A DNA stretch of 64,000 nucleotides from Quercus robur (GCF_932294415.1 NC_065541.1:56336290-56400289), one strand, 5' to 3'; positions 23,313 to 35,109 are shown, counted from the stretch's first letter. Numbers and translations are program-made. Notes: generated by a model from the sequence alone, not told the origin.

Positions 23313-26300
23313 TTACCTTTTTTGAACCTTACGCTTTCTCGTATAATAAGGAGGAGGTCTTGCATGTCCTTCGTCAGATGCGTCGGGCCCAGCGTTGTGT
23401 CCATGTTTGTGCCCCCCTGTCCCACAAGGAGGTGCCTTAGATATGCGTTTTGGTCGACCTTCTGCCGCTGCAGCTAACCCAATAGGCTGCTCAGGCTGCA
23501 CATGTGGTGGGTCAACGGCTGAAGAAGGGCCAGTGGACGTACTGTGGGAAGGTGGGAGGGGTTGCAAGTCAGGAGGAGTTTGATCAAGACCCAGGTCATA
23601 TGATGGAATAGGTGATAGCTCAGGAAATGACCGTGGGGTGGGTGGACGAATGTCAGACCCAGGACAGGCATGTGGGGTGGGTGGAGGGATGGTGGGACTA
23701 GGGGACTCATGTGGGGTGGGTGGAGGGATGGTGGGACCAGGGGACTCATGTGGAGTGGCTAAAGGGATGGTGGGGGTAGGGGATGGATGTGAGGTGGGTG
23801 AAGGGATGGTGGCGCTAACGGATGGATGTGGGGTGGGTGAAGGGATGGTGGGGCTAAGGGATGGATGTGCGGTGGATGGAGAGGGATCGAGGGTAGGGAC
23901 AACCTGAGGGGTAGCAACAGGCGAACGAGAGCAACGTCCGGCAGGAGCTGTGCTCGTGCTTGGGCTCTCAGTAGTGCTTGGCCTCTGAGTAGGCGCTGCC
24001 GCAGGAGTAGCTGCCTCCTCGTTCGGGGCCTCAGGTTCCTGAGGTCGTACATGGCCAATCTCATGCACTGCCTCCAGCACATTAATAATGTCATTGTGGG
24101 CCTCCGTGCCCACTGGGTGACGGCGCATCATACGGACATATCCTTCAATCTGCACATAGAAAAACCAAGTATATTAATAATGCAATATCAAAATGAAGAA
24201 AGCCAATCAATAGTATAATAAAGGTTGGTTCGAAATTGATACGACAACTAATAATTGGAAATTATAGGGACACCAACTGTTACATTGGACTAAATTGAAA
24301 TTAACTTTTCTATTAAAGATATAGTTAACGGATATTGTGTTCTCAAAAATGCAAATTAAAAATTCAAATGAGGAAAAAAATTAAAAATAATAAAAATGGA
24401 AAGACGAATGTATACCATAACTGTAAAGGCTGAAATAGAAGATATGACCTTAGAGCATCCCAAATTACATTTGTATATGAACAAAGTTCTCTATAAGGTA
24501 AATCAACAAGATTGTCTATAAGCAATCTTAAGCAAATGAAATTAAAAGGGAGGTTTGATGCTAAGTAAACATTGGACCACATAAGGTGTGTTCTCTAAAC
24601 AGTGGTAAACTAAGTAACAAGTACAGTAAAATGTAGAACACGTGGAGAAGTTACCAATACAATGAATCTAGCACCGGGGATATCGATAAACCTTCGAGTT
24701 ATCCTTGTGAACCAATCGAAGTACTCGTGGTGTAGAGGCATATCACCAAGCACTGCTTCACAACGATGTTGAAGGCGATGACCCCACTCCGTGAGATGCA
24801 TAGCATGTCTCCGCACCCAATCAACACCCATCTTCCCCCTCAAATCAATGTCATGAAGCACCGAGTCCGTGTTAACATGGCGGGGAATTTCTTGGATCAT
24901 CCCAAATTGCCTCACAACACGATCCGGTGTATGTTTCTCTACTAGATGGAAACATACAAGCGGCACCATTGCCGTCCACACTGCCCTCCCTGCAACGCAC
25001 GACGGCGGAAGGTTCTCGTATTCATCTTCATACGGCTGCCACACCACCTACAACAGCCCAAAAACAAATATGCAACACATTAGGCAACTATCTTTCTATT
25101 TCAAAGTTCAGCAAATATATATCTTCTTCTTGAACATGTTGAACAAAGCATAAACATAATACCTGGTTTGGCAACATTAAAGCTATTTGCTCCCGATACC
25201 TGTCCCTAAAGACCTGGGCGGGCCTATTTTTCTTGTTTGGGACCCACACCCACCTACAATCAAGAACAGGGGATCAATATCTACAACTTCCGAAGTAAGA
25301 TAATATTATGATTAAAACTATAATGTAATCAGATATAACTACTAATAGAATCTTATAGAAATTTACTGAATTAATAATATCACTAGAATAAAAAAAAGTC
25401 CTTAAGCCAAACAAAGCACATATTGACAAAGCAGATAAATATCTATATATCTATGTATCTAAACATTCAGAACCCAACAAAGATTAATTAAAAGCAGACC
25501 ATCCCAAAAAGACCCTCATATTTGCTATATAAGTAATATCAAATATACTGAGGATTTGTCATTACAACTCCACGCATTAGCTTTTGAACTGTTCGGACCA
25601 GTGATAGGCAAGGCTTAGCTGTAAAACTTGATTGCTCTAAAAGCACATTTCCATAACTACTCACACATAAAATAAAACTAGCTAGCAACTTGATTGCTTA
25701 GCAGAATAAAATGATGGTTCCGGAAAAACTTGACTGCAATGTTTAAGCCATTTTACCCATCAACCATCACCATCACCATCACCAGGACCCCAATCCCTCA
25801 CTAGATAATGGTACTAGAAACGGTAGTAGACATAAAATATTACAAAGCCAAGTTGATCCTTTAGTTTACTTACAAATAACAAAAGGGAAAGAATACCAAA
25901 TAACAAATAATTGGAAAGAGTAAAAATTAGATTAAAGATAAAGATTCTACTTTTACATTATACCCAAAATTTTCCTACATTATGACATCTAAACATTAGC
26001 ATTCTAAAACTGAAAGTCATTCACAATCTGGAACCAATGTCAATGACAATATTTATATTAGATACTCATATCACATTTACTCAAATAAATTGAACCCATC
26101 AATCCCTACTATACCCAATCCAACCATTTCACTAGATTAATAGGGAGTTAGGTTTCAGTCACAATAACATTTTAGTTGCTCAAAATCTCAGACAAAAAAC
26201 TCATGCATTAAAATATACAACTCACACAAACATTTCATCAAACAATTTCTTAGCAAATCTAAATCGCACTCAGTTTACCAGACCTCACATATAACTCAAA

Positions 26301-29300
26301 AAATTGAAAACTAAATAACATTGCACTCCCAGCCTTAGTAGAAGTTATAGACCCATATAGATAAATCCAAAAAAAAAAAAAAAAAAAAAACATTAAAATT
26401 TTACCATAATTTCAAACCCAGTTCCATGAATGAATGAAAAAACAACTATCAAAACCAAGACAAGCCAAAGACGTTACTTTTTTGCAATTCCAAAAGCCAT
26501 CCACATAATCTGCACATGATTTCTCAGAAACCCAATCCACAAGACATTGTGTGAAAAGTTCTAGGTTGACAAGTTTCCTTCCATAGTCCTTTAGCCCTTT
26601 GAACACTCTTCTTGAAGTAGGAACAAACTTACTTGACATAAATGATTCGTACAATGATTCGTACAATGATTCGTAATCATATATATTGAAACATGTGTTT
26701 AACATTTTTTAATGTTGACATAAATGATTCGTACAACCCTTTTAAATAAAAATAAAAATTTAAATTTTAAGTTACATGATTGTAAGCTTAGGTAATGATC
26801 ACATATTGTAAATGAAGTTACTAAGGTACAGACTTACTTAAGGGACAGTGGACCACGCACTGGAGGACCATAAGCACCCACTGGTGGGCCACGCTCAACT
26901 GCCGGGCACAAAAAGGGGAATCTGGCCCACGCCCAATACTGGACCAACAATAAACACCCACCAATCTGACTGGCTTTCTTATCACTTGCCCTGCATAACT
27001 GTCGGTACAGCCATGCAAGGCAAGCACTTCCCCAACTATACCTTCGTGGGTTGCGAAGGTCTTCCAACTGCTGCACCCACATTAGATGCACCCTATCACC
27101 GGATTTGTCCATGAAGATTGTGTCCCCCAATAGTGCTAGGATGTAGCATCGTGCGTACCTATGCACTTCATCGTCTTCAGCATTAGGCGGCAGTGGATGG
27201 GCAACTTGCTCCAAAAGCCGTTTGATGAGAATCCTCTGGCCACTACATTCCAGATGGTCTTCATTGGCAGGTCGAAAGCCAAGGTACTCATCGCACACAG
27301 TCTCCCATATTTTTTGTGTGCTCCCTGTTATAGCGTCACCATCAACAAGAAGTCCAAGCAGAACCTCCACATCCTGCAATGTGATGGTGACCTCACCATG
27401 CGGCATGTGGAATGTGTGAGTCTCGGGCCGCCATCGCTCCACTAAGGCCGTTATCAGGCCATGATCAATCTCTCTACCCGGAGTCCTGAGAAGTCCCTCC
27501 AAACCAAGTGCCTTAATGATGTCAATCACTCGATCATCCACCATTGGCTCTCGATTCGAGAACTCTTCACTACGGGCACGACATTTAAGGGACCCTGGAT
27601 CCTGCACAAAACATAACCATGGATTAACGGGGCAAGTTAAGTGCAATAGAAGTTGTTTATAGTATTTATAACACCCACCATGGATTAACGGGGCAATGGA
27701 TTAACATACAACTTATAAACATACAACTTATTTTTAATTTCTAAAAGCTAGTTAATGACTTGATACTAACTAAGAAAATTATACTTTCAAAATATTTAGG
27801 TCATAAAATCTCTTATTGGCATCAATGTTAACATTCGTTTTTTCTAAATAAACATGTAATATTCATAGAAAGAAAAGACTTAGAAACAAATCACAGGGGG
27901 AGGGAATTAATCCCTTCTCTATCTTGTGATTTAAAACGAAAATTTAGTGAGGAAGAGATAGTGTTAAATCTCTCATTTGGCTCCATTTGATGGGCAAAAA
28001 CACTAGCCTTCCTAAAAATATGATTTATAAACCCAAAAAAGAAAAAAAAAAAAAAAGACTTACTTATTAGAAGGATCCCCCTAATTAAAATACAAATATT
28101 TTCATTTTCGACTATCTAGCTCCAACTCACGACATTTCTTTATCTACCAAACTTATCTTTATCTACCAAAATTATTATTGTCTAAAAATAATCTAGTTAT
28201 TAATGACTGGAAGAAATCAAGAAATAACCTTTCACGTGCGAAATTATAGAAGATCCCCTTTAAGATCAAACAATTTATCGAATTGAGTATGATATTTTAC
28301 AGTGATACTATTTCTGCCAGATTGTTAAGGTATTGGAACTCATTGGGAAGAAAGAAAGACTACAACTTCCATCTGGATTTGCTGCTCTTATAGCAGAAAA
28401 GTCAAATCGGAGTTTAAGGAGAGCTATACTGTCATTTCAGACTTGTCGTGTCCAACAGTTAAGCTCCATAATTCTACTCATTGATCAGTAGCATTGTCAT
28501 GCTGTTCTTCTTTACCTTTTTGTCAATCGCACAGCTTCAAAAGATAGCACTCATGGTTCCTGATAACTATGTTCTTTCTGTGTAATGTAATTTTTCATAT
28601 AGGTATCCCTTTACAAGCAAACAAGTAATATCCTCAATGGATTGGGAGGAATATGTTGCTGAACTAGCATCTGACATAATGAAGGAGCAGAGTCCTAAAA
28701 GGTGATTTTCATGCATCTTGCTGTATTGTAATGTTATAACAGTATACTGAATACTTATTAAGATGGTTTTTATGCATTATACTGTATTGTAATGTTATAA
28801 CAGTATTCTGAACATTCAGATTTTATATCTATCATTTCTGCTGTCATTACCATCACCATTAAGTTTCTTTGATACCATCTCTAAATAATAAATGATATTT
28901 TTATTGAGGGAGAAATGCAAGAAAACCCCTGAACTTTAGATCCAAAATTGAACTGAATTTTTGTTCTTCTAAAAGTCAACCAATCCAAAGCTAAACCACA
29001 AATCAGATTCAGTGTAATGCTTGTTTGTAAGTTACTACTCATTTAGCCATTACATATTGAATTTTGCATCCTTCATTATTTTTGTAGTATCTTGATGCAT
29101 GCTTTGTCCAATCCCTACTATTCTATATATATCAACCGGTATTTCTTAACAATTACTATCAGAGGCTAAACTCATGGATTTGATCTGGTTTTAATCCTCA
29201 TCAGTGGCCTTGCCCAGTCCGTCCTATACTCTCCCTGAATGTGGTGGCTCAGTCATTGTTAAAGTGGGCCCACTACAATTGAGTGTTTGGCTTGTTGTAT

Positions 29301-30162
29301 TTGGCGGGCCTGGGCAGTCTATCATTCTTACAGTTCTTTCTCTTGTACCACTGTTCCAAACTAACACATAGTTGATAGTTGACACTTATAGATATTATGT
29401 TTATTTAGCAATTGTTAAAATTAATAATTTTTTAAGGAACCAACTTCATTGCATGCCATCTAATTAATAATTCTAATACTTCATATTTAATAGTTTTTAA
29501 AAAATATTGCTTCAGATAATTATATAAGAATAAAAAGATGCACTTATATTTAAAGTAAACGTATGTTAGGGATTAATAAACTTGATTGGCTCTATTTAGA
29601 AATAGGAGTGTGCACAGGTTGGATTGGTCAGGTCAGGTGGAGGTCAATATTTTTAACCAACCAACCAATGGTGGGTTGGGAAAATTCCAATTCTGCTGCC
29701 GAGTCACCGACCCACCAATCTATAAATTAGGCAGATCGGTTGAAAATCTTCAACTTGGCTGGTTGAGCAGGTTGGGCGGGCTGACAAATGCAATTAGCTA
29801 AATGAAATTATTTCAATTAAATTAGATAATTGTTTTCCTCAAATAAAAATTTAAAAAAAAAAAAAAAAAAGGAAACAAAAAACTGCAATCTTTAGTAAAA
29901 ATAATTACAAATACTATATTATTTTATATTAGAATTTTTTAATAGAATGACTGAAAATTTATCATACTGAAAATAAAAACATCTCAGAATCTTAAATTAG
30001 ATGTGTACATAGAGTGAGAATAATAACAAAATCTTAGAGAGAGTGGCTGGAGTTTATTAGAGAAAAAAAAATGTGAAAATGAAAAAATAAAAAGAAAGAG
30101 AAAGAGATGAGAGAAATAAAGTGGGTGCGTATGTGAAGAAGAGTTTTGCAACATAATAAAGT

Positions 30163-30201
<39 letters not shown>

Positions 30202-32240
30202 ATATAAGCAGGCAGGTCGGGTTGTTGTGGGTTAGAAATATCTCAACATTTAAAAAATAAAATAAAATAATAAGGGACTTGTTCCTTGCTTGTCACTGAC
30301 TTGGGATGAAATGCTCCTATATTTTTTTTGGTCTAACAAATGGCTACCTTTTTAAATGATGAGTTTTGTGGAAAATGAGGTAAGTTCAAGGGATGTTACT
30401 GTAATAATATTTGCAAGGATCATTCATTATTGAGATATGGTAGATTAGAGTTGGTAAGGCTCAAATTTGTACTTCATTATAGTCTTTTTGTGATATCCCT
30501 TATTCCTTTGGAGGGTGACAAAGTGATTGGATGAGGATAAAGGACCAGTGGCGTGTTTGTGTTTATAGTTTATGGAAGCTTTTGACAATTTCCATCTGAT
30601 TCTGCTTTTTGGAGGGCACCATATGCAATTTATAACTGCTCAAATTCTGATTAATTACCATTTTAGATATGCACCCTGCTCTAAACCATTTAATTAATCA
30701 TTTCTCTATATTCTGTAGGCTGTTTCAGGTTCGAGGGAAGTTGTATGAGCTACTTGTCAATTGTATTCCACCAGAGATTATCTTGAAGGTAAAGACAAGC
30801 TTCTTTTAGAGCTTTAAAAAGAAATTCAATACAAAACAAACACCATAAGTTCTATATGTGAGCTACTAACCAGCTACAGCAACCATGTCCAACAATTTAG
30901 AGATATCATAAATTAGACAAAGAGGGCCATAAGCTCTAGCCTAAATGGCAGCTCCTGCAGTTTGCAGTTAAACCAATGAGAGCAACCTTCCCCCTAACCC
31001 TTTCCAGCAACCAATACTGTTATTTATAGATCTTTGCAATCTACAATTAAACCAATGAGAGCAAACACCAAAGCCACAATAGACTATAATTCTAAGCTGC
31101 CAAAAACTGAAAAAGTATATGAGTAACCAACTCCCCTTTAACAGCATCAGCTAACAACCCATGTCTTGATCAAATCATATGTAGTTAAAATCTAGAGCTT
31201 AAGTTCCTTGAAAACTAGCAATTACTCAAGTTCAATCCCTTCATTATCTAATTAATTCCAAACAGAAAACAAATGAAATTGGGAATTGAAAACCAGTTAA
31301 TCTCCCCAAAATCATAACTGATGCTTAGAACAGTGATTGTATTATGGCTTGATCCTAACTATCTTCTATATATTTACTCTTAATCTCCACTTTCAAAGAG
31401 TTGCATTAATTCGTGGAAAAGAACTTGGTACACTTCTAAAGCTACAGAAATTGCTGTTACAGAGGCTAAAGTCTAAGTAATACAACAAAGCCTAATTAGT
31501 TGAAGGATTTCGTAGAGCACTAAGCTTGGGTTCAACTCATTCAGTTTTTCAATCCAACAACAATCAATTAAAATACACATCTCATTGATCCATGCTTCTC
31601 TATGTATATATAAAATACACTCTTAACTGCAAAAGCAGTAGAAATTCAAGACACTCTTAACCTGCAAAAGCAAGTCATAACAACAACCTGAAATTTTCCA
31701 TCAACCCCATATATCTGGATTTATTTATTTATTTATTTATTTTAACTTCACAACCAGTAAAGAAATAGCAGCAGCAACAACAACTGAAATATTCTTCAAA
31801 CCCATATACTATTCAACAAGAAAAAACTAATCCCGTCCAATCCAAATGGTTTTGATCAACCTCATCTGTCTGAAATTGTTTTAAAAACTTCACAACCAGT
31901 AAGAAACAACAGCAACTACAAATCCCTAAGTTCTAATATTTGTGTTTTAGAGATAAAACAGTTTCTGATTTGGGTTTTAACTCTATTAGTTATGGTTAAT
32001 TTTGTAATTAGGAGGAAGATTTGTATTTTCAGCAATCCCTGTGAATTAAGGGTATTTGGTAATTAAGTTCACCACACACAAAATTCACCACACAAAAAAA
32101 AAAATGAAATCTTTAGTGGTGTGTTTTACCTGCCCATTCCAAATGGCTTCTGATCGATGGTTGGGCTGCAACGTCAACACTGACGTGTCAATGGGGCCAG
32201 GCTGCGCATGGTTAATCTGTCCAGCATTTGCAGCAGCCAT
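23313..32240 (-). CDS. Plant mobile domain (PMD) protein, five coding exons
   Basis: Seen: coding exons (minus) 32240-32130, 27601-26838, 25253-25163, 25047-24655 and 24149-23313, all GT-AG and in phase, give 731 residues and no internal stop. Exon 1 reads MAAANAGQINHAQPGP then SVLTLQPNHRSEAIWNGQ. The PMD core (about residues 60-430) includes WRPETHTFHMPHGEVTITLQ, DVEVLLGLLVDG and WEPY-like VVWQPYEDEYENLPP. The last exon is a Pro/Ser/Thr-rich tail with 12-residue repeats, ending in basic KRKVQKR. Known: PMD (aminotransferase-like) proteins include Arabidopsis MAIN and MAIL1, nuclear silencing factors that work with the phosphatase PP7L; many PMD genes are in transposons. Inferred: the second gene of the large MULE. 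ATG lies one base after an acceptor (TTTTGTGCAG), so a non-coding leader exon is expected. Intron 1 is 4.5 kb and contains an antisense RFC3 fragment. Confidence 0.88.
23630..23880 (-). repeat. Coding minisatellite in PMD tail
   Basis: A unit of about 36-39 bp is repeated about seven times and encodes variants of TIPPPTPHESPG and TIPSPTPHPSVS. It makes the Pro-rich C-terminal tail of the PMD protein. The neighbouring units TIPPPTPHESPG and TIPPPTPHESPS are nearly the same, which points to recent slippage. Confidence 0.85.
29600..30250. repeat. Dispersed repeat with GGTTGGG ends
   Basis: The left part has AGGTTGGATTGGTCAGGTC and CAACCAACCAATGGTGGG; the right part has CAGGCAGGTCGGGTTGTTGTGGG. 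The middle is AT-rich. Similar GGGTTGGG text occurs at 118-220. This is probably a decayed non-autonomous transposon in the RFC3-derived intron; its ends are uncertain. Confidence 0.35.
30162..30207. repeat. (TA)n(TG)n microsatellite
   Basis: About nine TA units run directly into about ten to twelve TG units. It lies in the large intron that contains the RFC3 fragment. Confidence 0.95.
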
Positions 32241-33312
32241 ACTGCACAAAAATGTCAAACCATTCACATTTCTCATTTCAGCAATACTTCCAAGTACCCA
32301 AGGACTACAAATATGGCATTTACATTACCCACACGGATCATTTCAAAGTTATTAAATTCAAAAGACGCTCATCAACAGGCATAGAATCTAAAACCACAAA
32401 ATGAAAGCAAACTAAACTAAAAATGCGACACAATTGACCTACAAATACCACAATCTACCCAACTAGAGAGAATGTATCCATTCAGCTCAATCATTTCAAA
32501 ATCGTCAAAACCCATTAAAAACTCCTTGATTAGAATTATTTTATCACAATTCTCAATTGAGCCTTTCAATGTCATTAAATTCTCAAATAATTCAGTCATT
32601 AGATTCTCAAATAATTCATCGACAGGCACAGAAACCAAAAAACCAGAAATGAAACTAAATCCAATTCTTTGTTGCTGCTTTAGCAAACTAAACTAAAAGC
32701 TATGTTATCAAAACCAAATTATAGAATGTATCCATTTAGCTCAATTATGCATCTCAATATCATCGAAAGCCCCATTCAAAACTACTTGATAATAATCATT
32801 TTATAACACACTAAGATTTCATTTTGACCCTATCTATATTTCTTATTTCAGGAATACTTCCCAATATACCCACATTGATATTTCATCATGTTGCAGTTCA
32901 ATTTCTAAGCCAAATGCATCTCTCTCTCTCTCTCACACACGCACACACACGAACACACCAGCATCTTATATATTGGTCTGTCAAAGACAAATTTGGATTT
33001 TTAAGTGCTTTGCTTATTAATTTGTCTTATTTCATTTCTAAGTGTTTATCTGCACAGCAGTACATTCTACATTTCTTATGGTCTTTCTAAAACCTACATT
33101 TCTTATGGTCTTTCTAAAACCTACATTTCTCAAACAAAAAAAAAATAAAAAATACTGATGTTATCTATAATGGGACTTCGAAATTTGTCTTCATTCGAAC
33201 ATAAAATTCGAATCTAAAAAACTAAGTGAGAAATGGCATACTTGAAAAATGGGAAGGAATTGAAGCAACAATCTGGGAATGAAGAAGACACCAACATGGA
33301 ATGCTCCTTATA

Positions 33313-33359
<47 letters not shown>

Positions 33360-33423
33360 AAACAAACAAACAAACAAACAAACAAAACGAACTGATTACA
33401 TTGCAAAATACATAAAGACTCAC
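32241..33423 (-). other. Probable leader intron of PMD gene, with internal duplications
   Basis: Bounded on the minus strand by a GTGAGT donor (33423 downward) and the acceptor TTTTGTGCAG next to the PMD start codon. Inside, GAATGTATCCATT(C/T)AGCTCAAT occurs twice (about 32470 and 32716), as does a TTTCTCATTTCAG/TTTCTTATTTCAG(C/G)AATACTTCC block (about 32265 and 32840). The duplications look like part of the intron, not coding sequence. Confidence 0.45.
33316..33385. repeat. Poly-A run followed by (AAAC)n
   Basis: About 43 A residues and then about seven AAAC units. Such a structure often marks the tail of a retroposed sequence, but no body could be recognised upstream of it. Confidence 0.9.
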
Positions 33424-33800
33424 CTTTTTTTCTTCTATTTCTTTCAGCTACCGCGTAGGTGAGCGAGAGAGTGAGAGGGTGACTGAGACTGGGTCGGTGA
33501 GGCTGAGAGGGTGAGTGGGTGAGTGGGTTGGGGCCGGCGTCGGCGACGGTGACGCTGAGAGAGTGAGAGAAGGAGAGGGTAAGTGAGAGTGTCGCGTTTG
33601 GCTGATGAGGGAGAGTGAGTGGGTGGGTGACTGAAGGGCCGTCGTCGGCGACGGTGACGCTGAGAGAGTGAGAGAAGGAGAGGGTGAGTGAGAGGGTGCT
33701 GAGACAGAGAGGCGTATGAGGGAGAGTGAGAGTGTGCTGAGACAGAGAGGCGTATGAGGGAGAGTGAGTGGGTGGGTGACTGAAGAAAGAGAGAGCGTTA
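33424..33800 (-). promoter_or_regulatory. Probable PMD leader exon and promoter region
   Basis: On the minus strand this is a CT-rich stretch (ACTCACTCTCCCTCAT-type) ending at a strong donor AAAG/GTGAGT at 33424/33423. It contains a duplicated block of about 100 bp with GTCGGCGACGGTGACGCTGA on the plus strand (about 33540 and 33643). It lies just inside the right subterminal cluster of the MULE, mirroring the CTCTCACAC-rich leader of the transposase gene at about 8935-9093. Leader status is inferred from the splice sites. Confidence 0.5.
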
Positions 33801-33814
33801 AATTCAAAAATATC

Positions 33815-34049
33815 CTATTAGAAATCGACTATAAGAGACTCGGTTTCCAGGTGGCTTCCACGTGGGTCCACGTCAGTCCACGTCAACGGCACGTGACACC
33901 ACCATGGAAATCGAGTCTCTGATAGTCGATTTTCAGATGGCTGCCACATGGCAATAACGCCACATCAGATGTCACGGATTATCAAAACCGACTCTTTGAG
34001 AGTCGATTTACACATCCCAAAATCGACTGTCATAAAGTCGAGATGTTAC
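33815..34049 (-). repeat. Right subterminal palindromic motif cluster
   Basis: Read inward from 34049 it starts GTAACATCTCGAC and carries AAATCGACTCTCAAAGAGTC, AAATCGACTATCAGAGACTC and similar palindromes, with CACGTGGAAGCCACCTGG-type spacers. It is the inverted counterpart of 8138-8400. The nine bases outside (TGACCCAAT) do not match those outside the left cluster (TTTGTGGTT). Confidence 0.7.
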
Positions 34050-34100
34050 TGACCCAATTACTTTCATAACCGGACCTATTAACTAGATTGTTGGGAAATT

Positions 34101-34320
34101 ATGGCTATTTTCCCATTTCGTTCAACAAAAACCACAAAGAACAAACCTAAACATAAACCACGAAGAACAAACAACAAACCCACAAAGATTAAACCCAAAC
34201 AACGAAGAGGAAACAACAACGCCACGAAGGAAAAACCCAAACAGAAACCACGTAGAAGAAATAGCAAACTAGAGAAATCAAACCCAAACAGAAACCACGA
34301 ATAAGGCAAACCCCACGAAC
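34101..34320. repeat. AAACCCAAACAGAAACCACG minisatellite
   Basis: Imperfect repeats of about 20-45 bp built from ACCACGAAGAACAAAC and AAACCCAAACAGAAACCACG. They sit between the right subterminal cluster and the right outer inverted repeat; the left end of the block has no such insert. Confidence 0.75.
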
Positions 34321-34540
34321 CCAGAGCTCCCTAACCCAAACCCCTCGGCTCAAATTGAACCTAAGTGGCGATGACGAAGACTCCAAGAGGCAACGACGAC
34401 TGAATCCAAGCAACGGAGGGCTCCAAGCAGCAGTGGCAAATGCTCCAGCGAAGGTTTTCCTCTAATTCCTTCATTTTTTCTTATCCGGATCTTTGGGTTT
34501 GTTGATGTTTTGCTGCTTCTCTCTAGGTTTGTTGATGAAT

Positions 34541-34646
34541 GTTGTGCTTTAGGGAACTTAAGTTTTAATACTTAAGTTCTACGTGAATAATTTTTAACCT
34601 CAACTCTGCCAGCACATGGAACTCACGAGTTTCTGAGACTTGAGTG
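34541..34646 (-). repeat. Right outer inverted repeat of the MULE
   Basis: Inverted counterpart of 7963-8053. Just outside it, at about 34655-34690, another motif copy reads ACTCGAGTCTAAGAGATTCG and then AGATGTTAG, nearly the same terminus as at 34049. The true right end could therefore be near 34690. Confidence 0.6.
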
Positions 34647-35109
34647 GCTACAATGAACTCGAGTCTAAGAGATTCGAGATGTTAGTTTCCTAAAAAATGT
34701 TGATAACCAATAAAATTGTTTGAAAATTGGTGTTATATGACAAATTTGGCCTAGTAATATAGAGGTTTGGAATTTTTTAGTTGGGTTTAGAAATGGCTTC
34801 TGTTTAAATATTTTAATCCGTTGAGATTTGGAAATTATTAGATTTTACATGTCTGTGGGAGGCTTCTCCGTAGAACAAGCACAAGAGATAATTGTTGAAT
34901 ATTAATCCAACCTATTCATATAATTGTGTTAGCTATGATCAACACTAATGGCTGTCTTGAAATGGAAAGGATCTCTTCATCTATTTTGAAATTAAAAAAA
35001 AAAGGGTCAATTTTTATGATGAAAATCTACTTTTTCATAAATAGTGTATAATACTCGCTTTTAAAATCTCATTCTAAAAATTAAAAAAAAAAAAAAAAAA
35101 AAATTTAAA

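Larger units (their letters stand above)
28321..30788 (+). pseudogene. Captured RFC3 exons, antisense in PMD intron 1
   Basis: Three exons join in phase: 28321-28457 (IVKVLELIGKKERLQL, then SNRSLRRAILSFQTCRVQ), 28603-28701 (YPFTSKQVISSMDWEEYVAE, ending EQSPKR) and 30719-30788 (LFQVRGKLYELLVNCIPPEI). All splice sites are GT-AG and no stop interrupts them. Known: this is replication factor C subunit 3 (RFC38 type), a clamp-loader subunit that opens PCNA rings. Missing: the N-terminal ATPase motifs and the C-terminal end, so it is a fragment taken as genomic DNA with its introns. It runs opposite to the PMD gene that surrounds it. Confidence 0.85.
7963..34646. mobile_element. Putative giant MULE with transposase and PMD gene
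   Basis: Seen: the block is bounded by an inverted pair of related segments (7963-8053 and 34541-34646). Inside those are clusters of a palindromic AAATCGA(C/G)TCT motif, which on the left begin with GTAACATCTCGA at 8138 and on the right end with its complement at 34049. An open MURA-type transposase gene reads rightward from the left end. An open plant-mobile-domain gene reads leftward from the right end. Fragments of at least five host genes lie between or within them. Known: MuDR has two convergent genes starting near its TIRs, MULEs capture host fragments, and PMD proteins occur in transposons. Inferred: one element of about 26.7 kb. No matching 9-bp duplication was found at either candidate boundary. 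Two nested or adjacent elements remain possible. Confidence 0.55.

Noticed and set aside
32085-32276. Plus-strand 99-codon frame over PMD exon 1
   Set aside because: It is the opposite strand of the true exon 1 (32240-32130), whose minus-strand reading fits the PMD family start.
33448-33807. 119-codon minus-strand frame rich in Ser, Leu and Pro
   Set aside because: It is the translation of a CT-rich repeat, likely a leader exon of the PMD gene, with no family resemblance.
7963-34690. Target-site duplication for the giant MULE
   Set aside because: The nine bases outside 8138 (TTTGTGGTT) match neither those outside 34049 (TGACCCAAT) nor those outside about 34690; no duplication is claimed.
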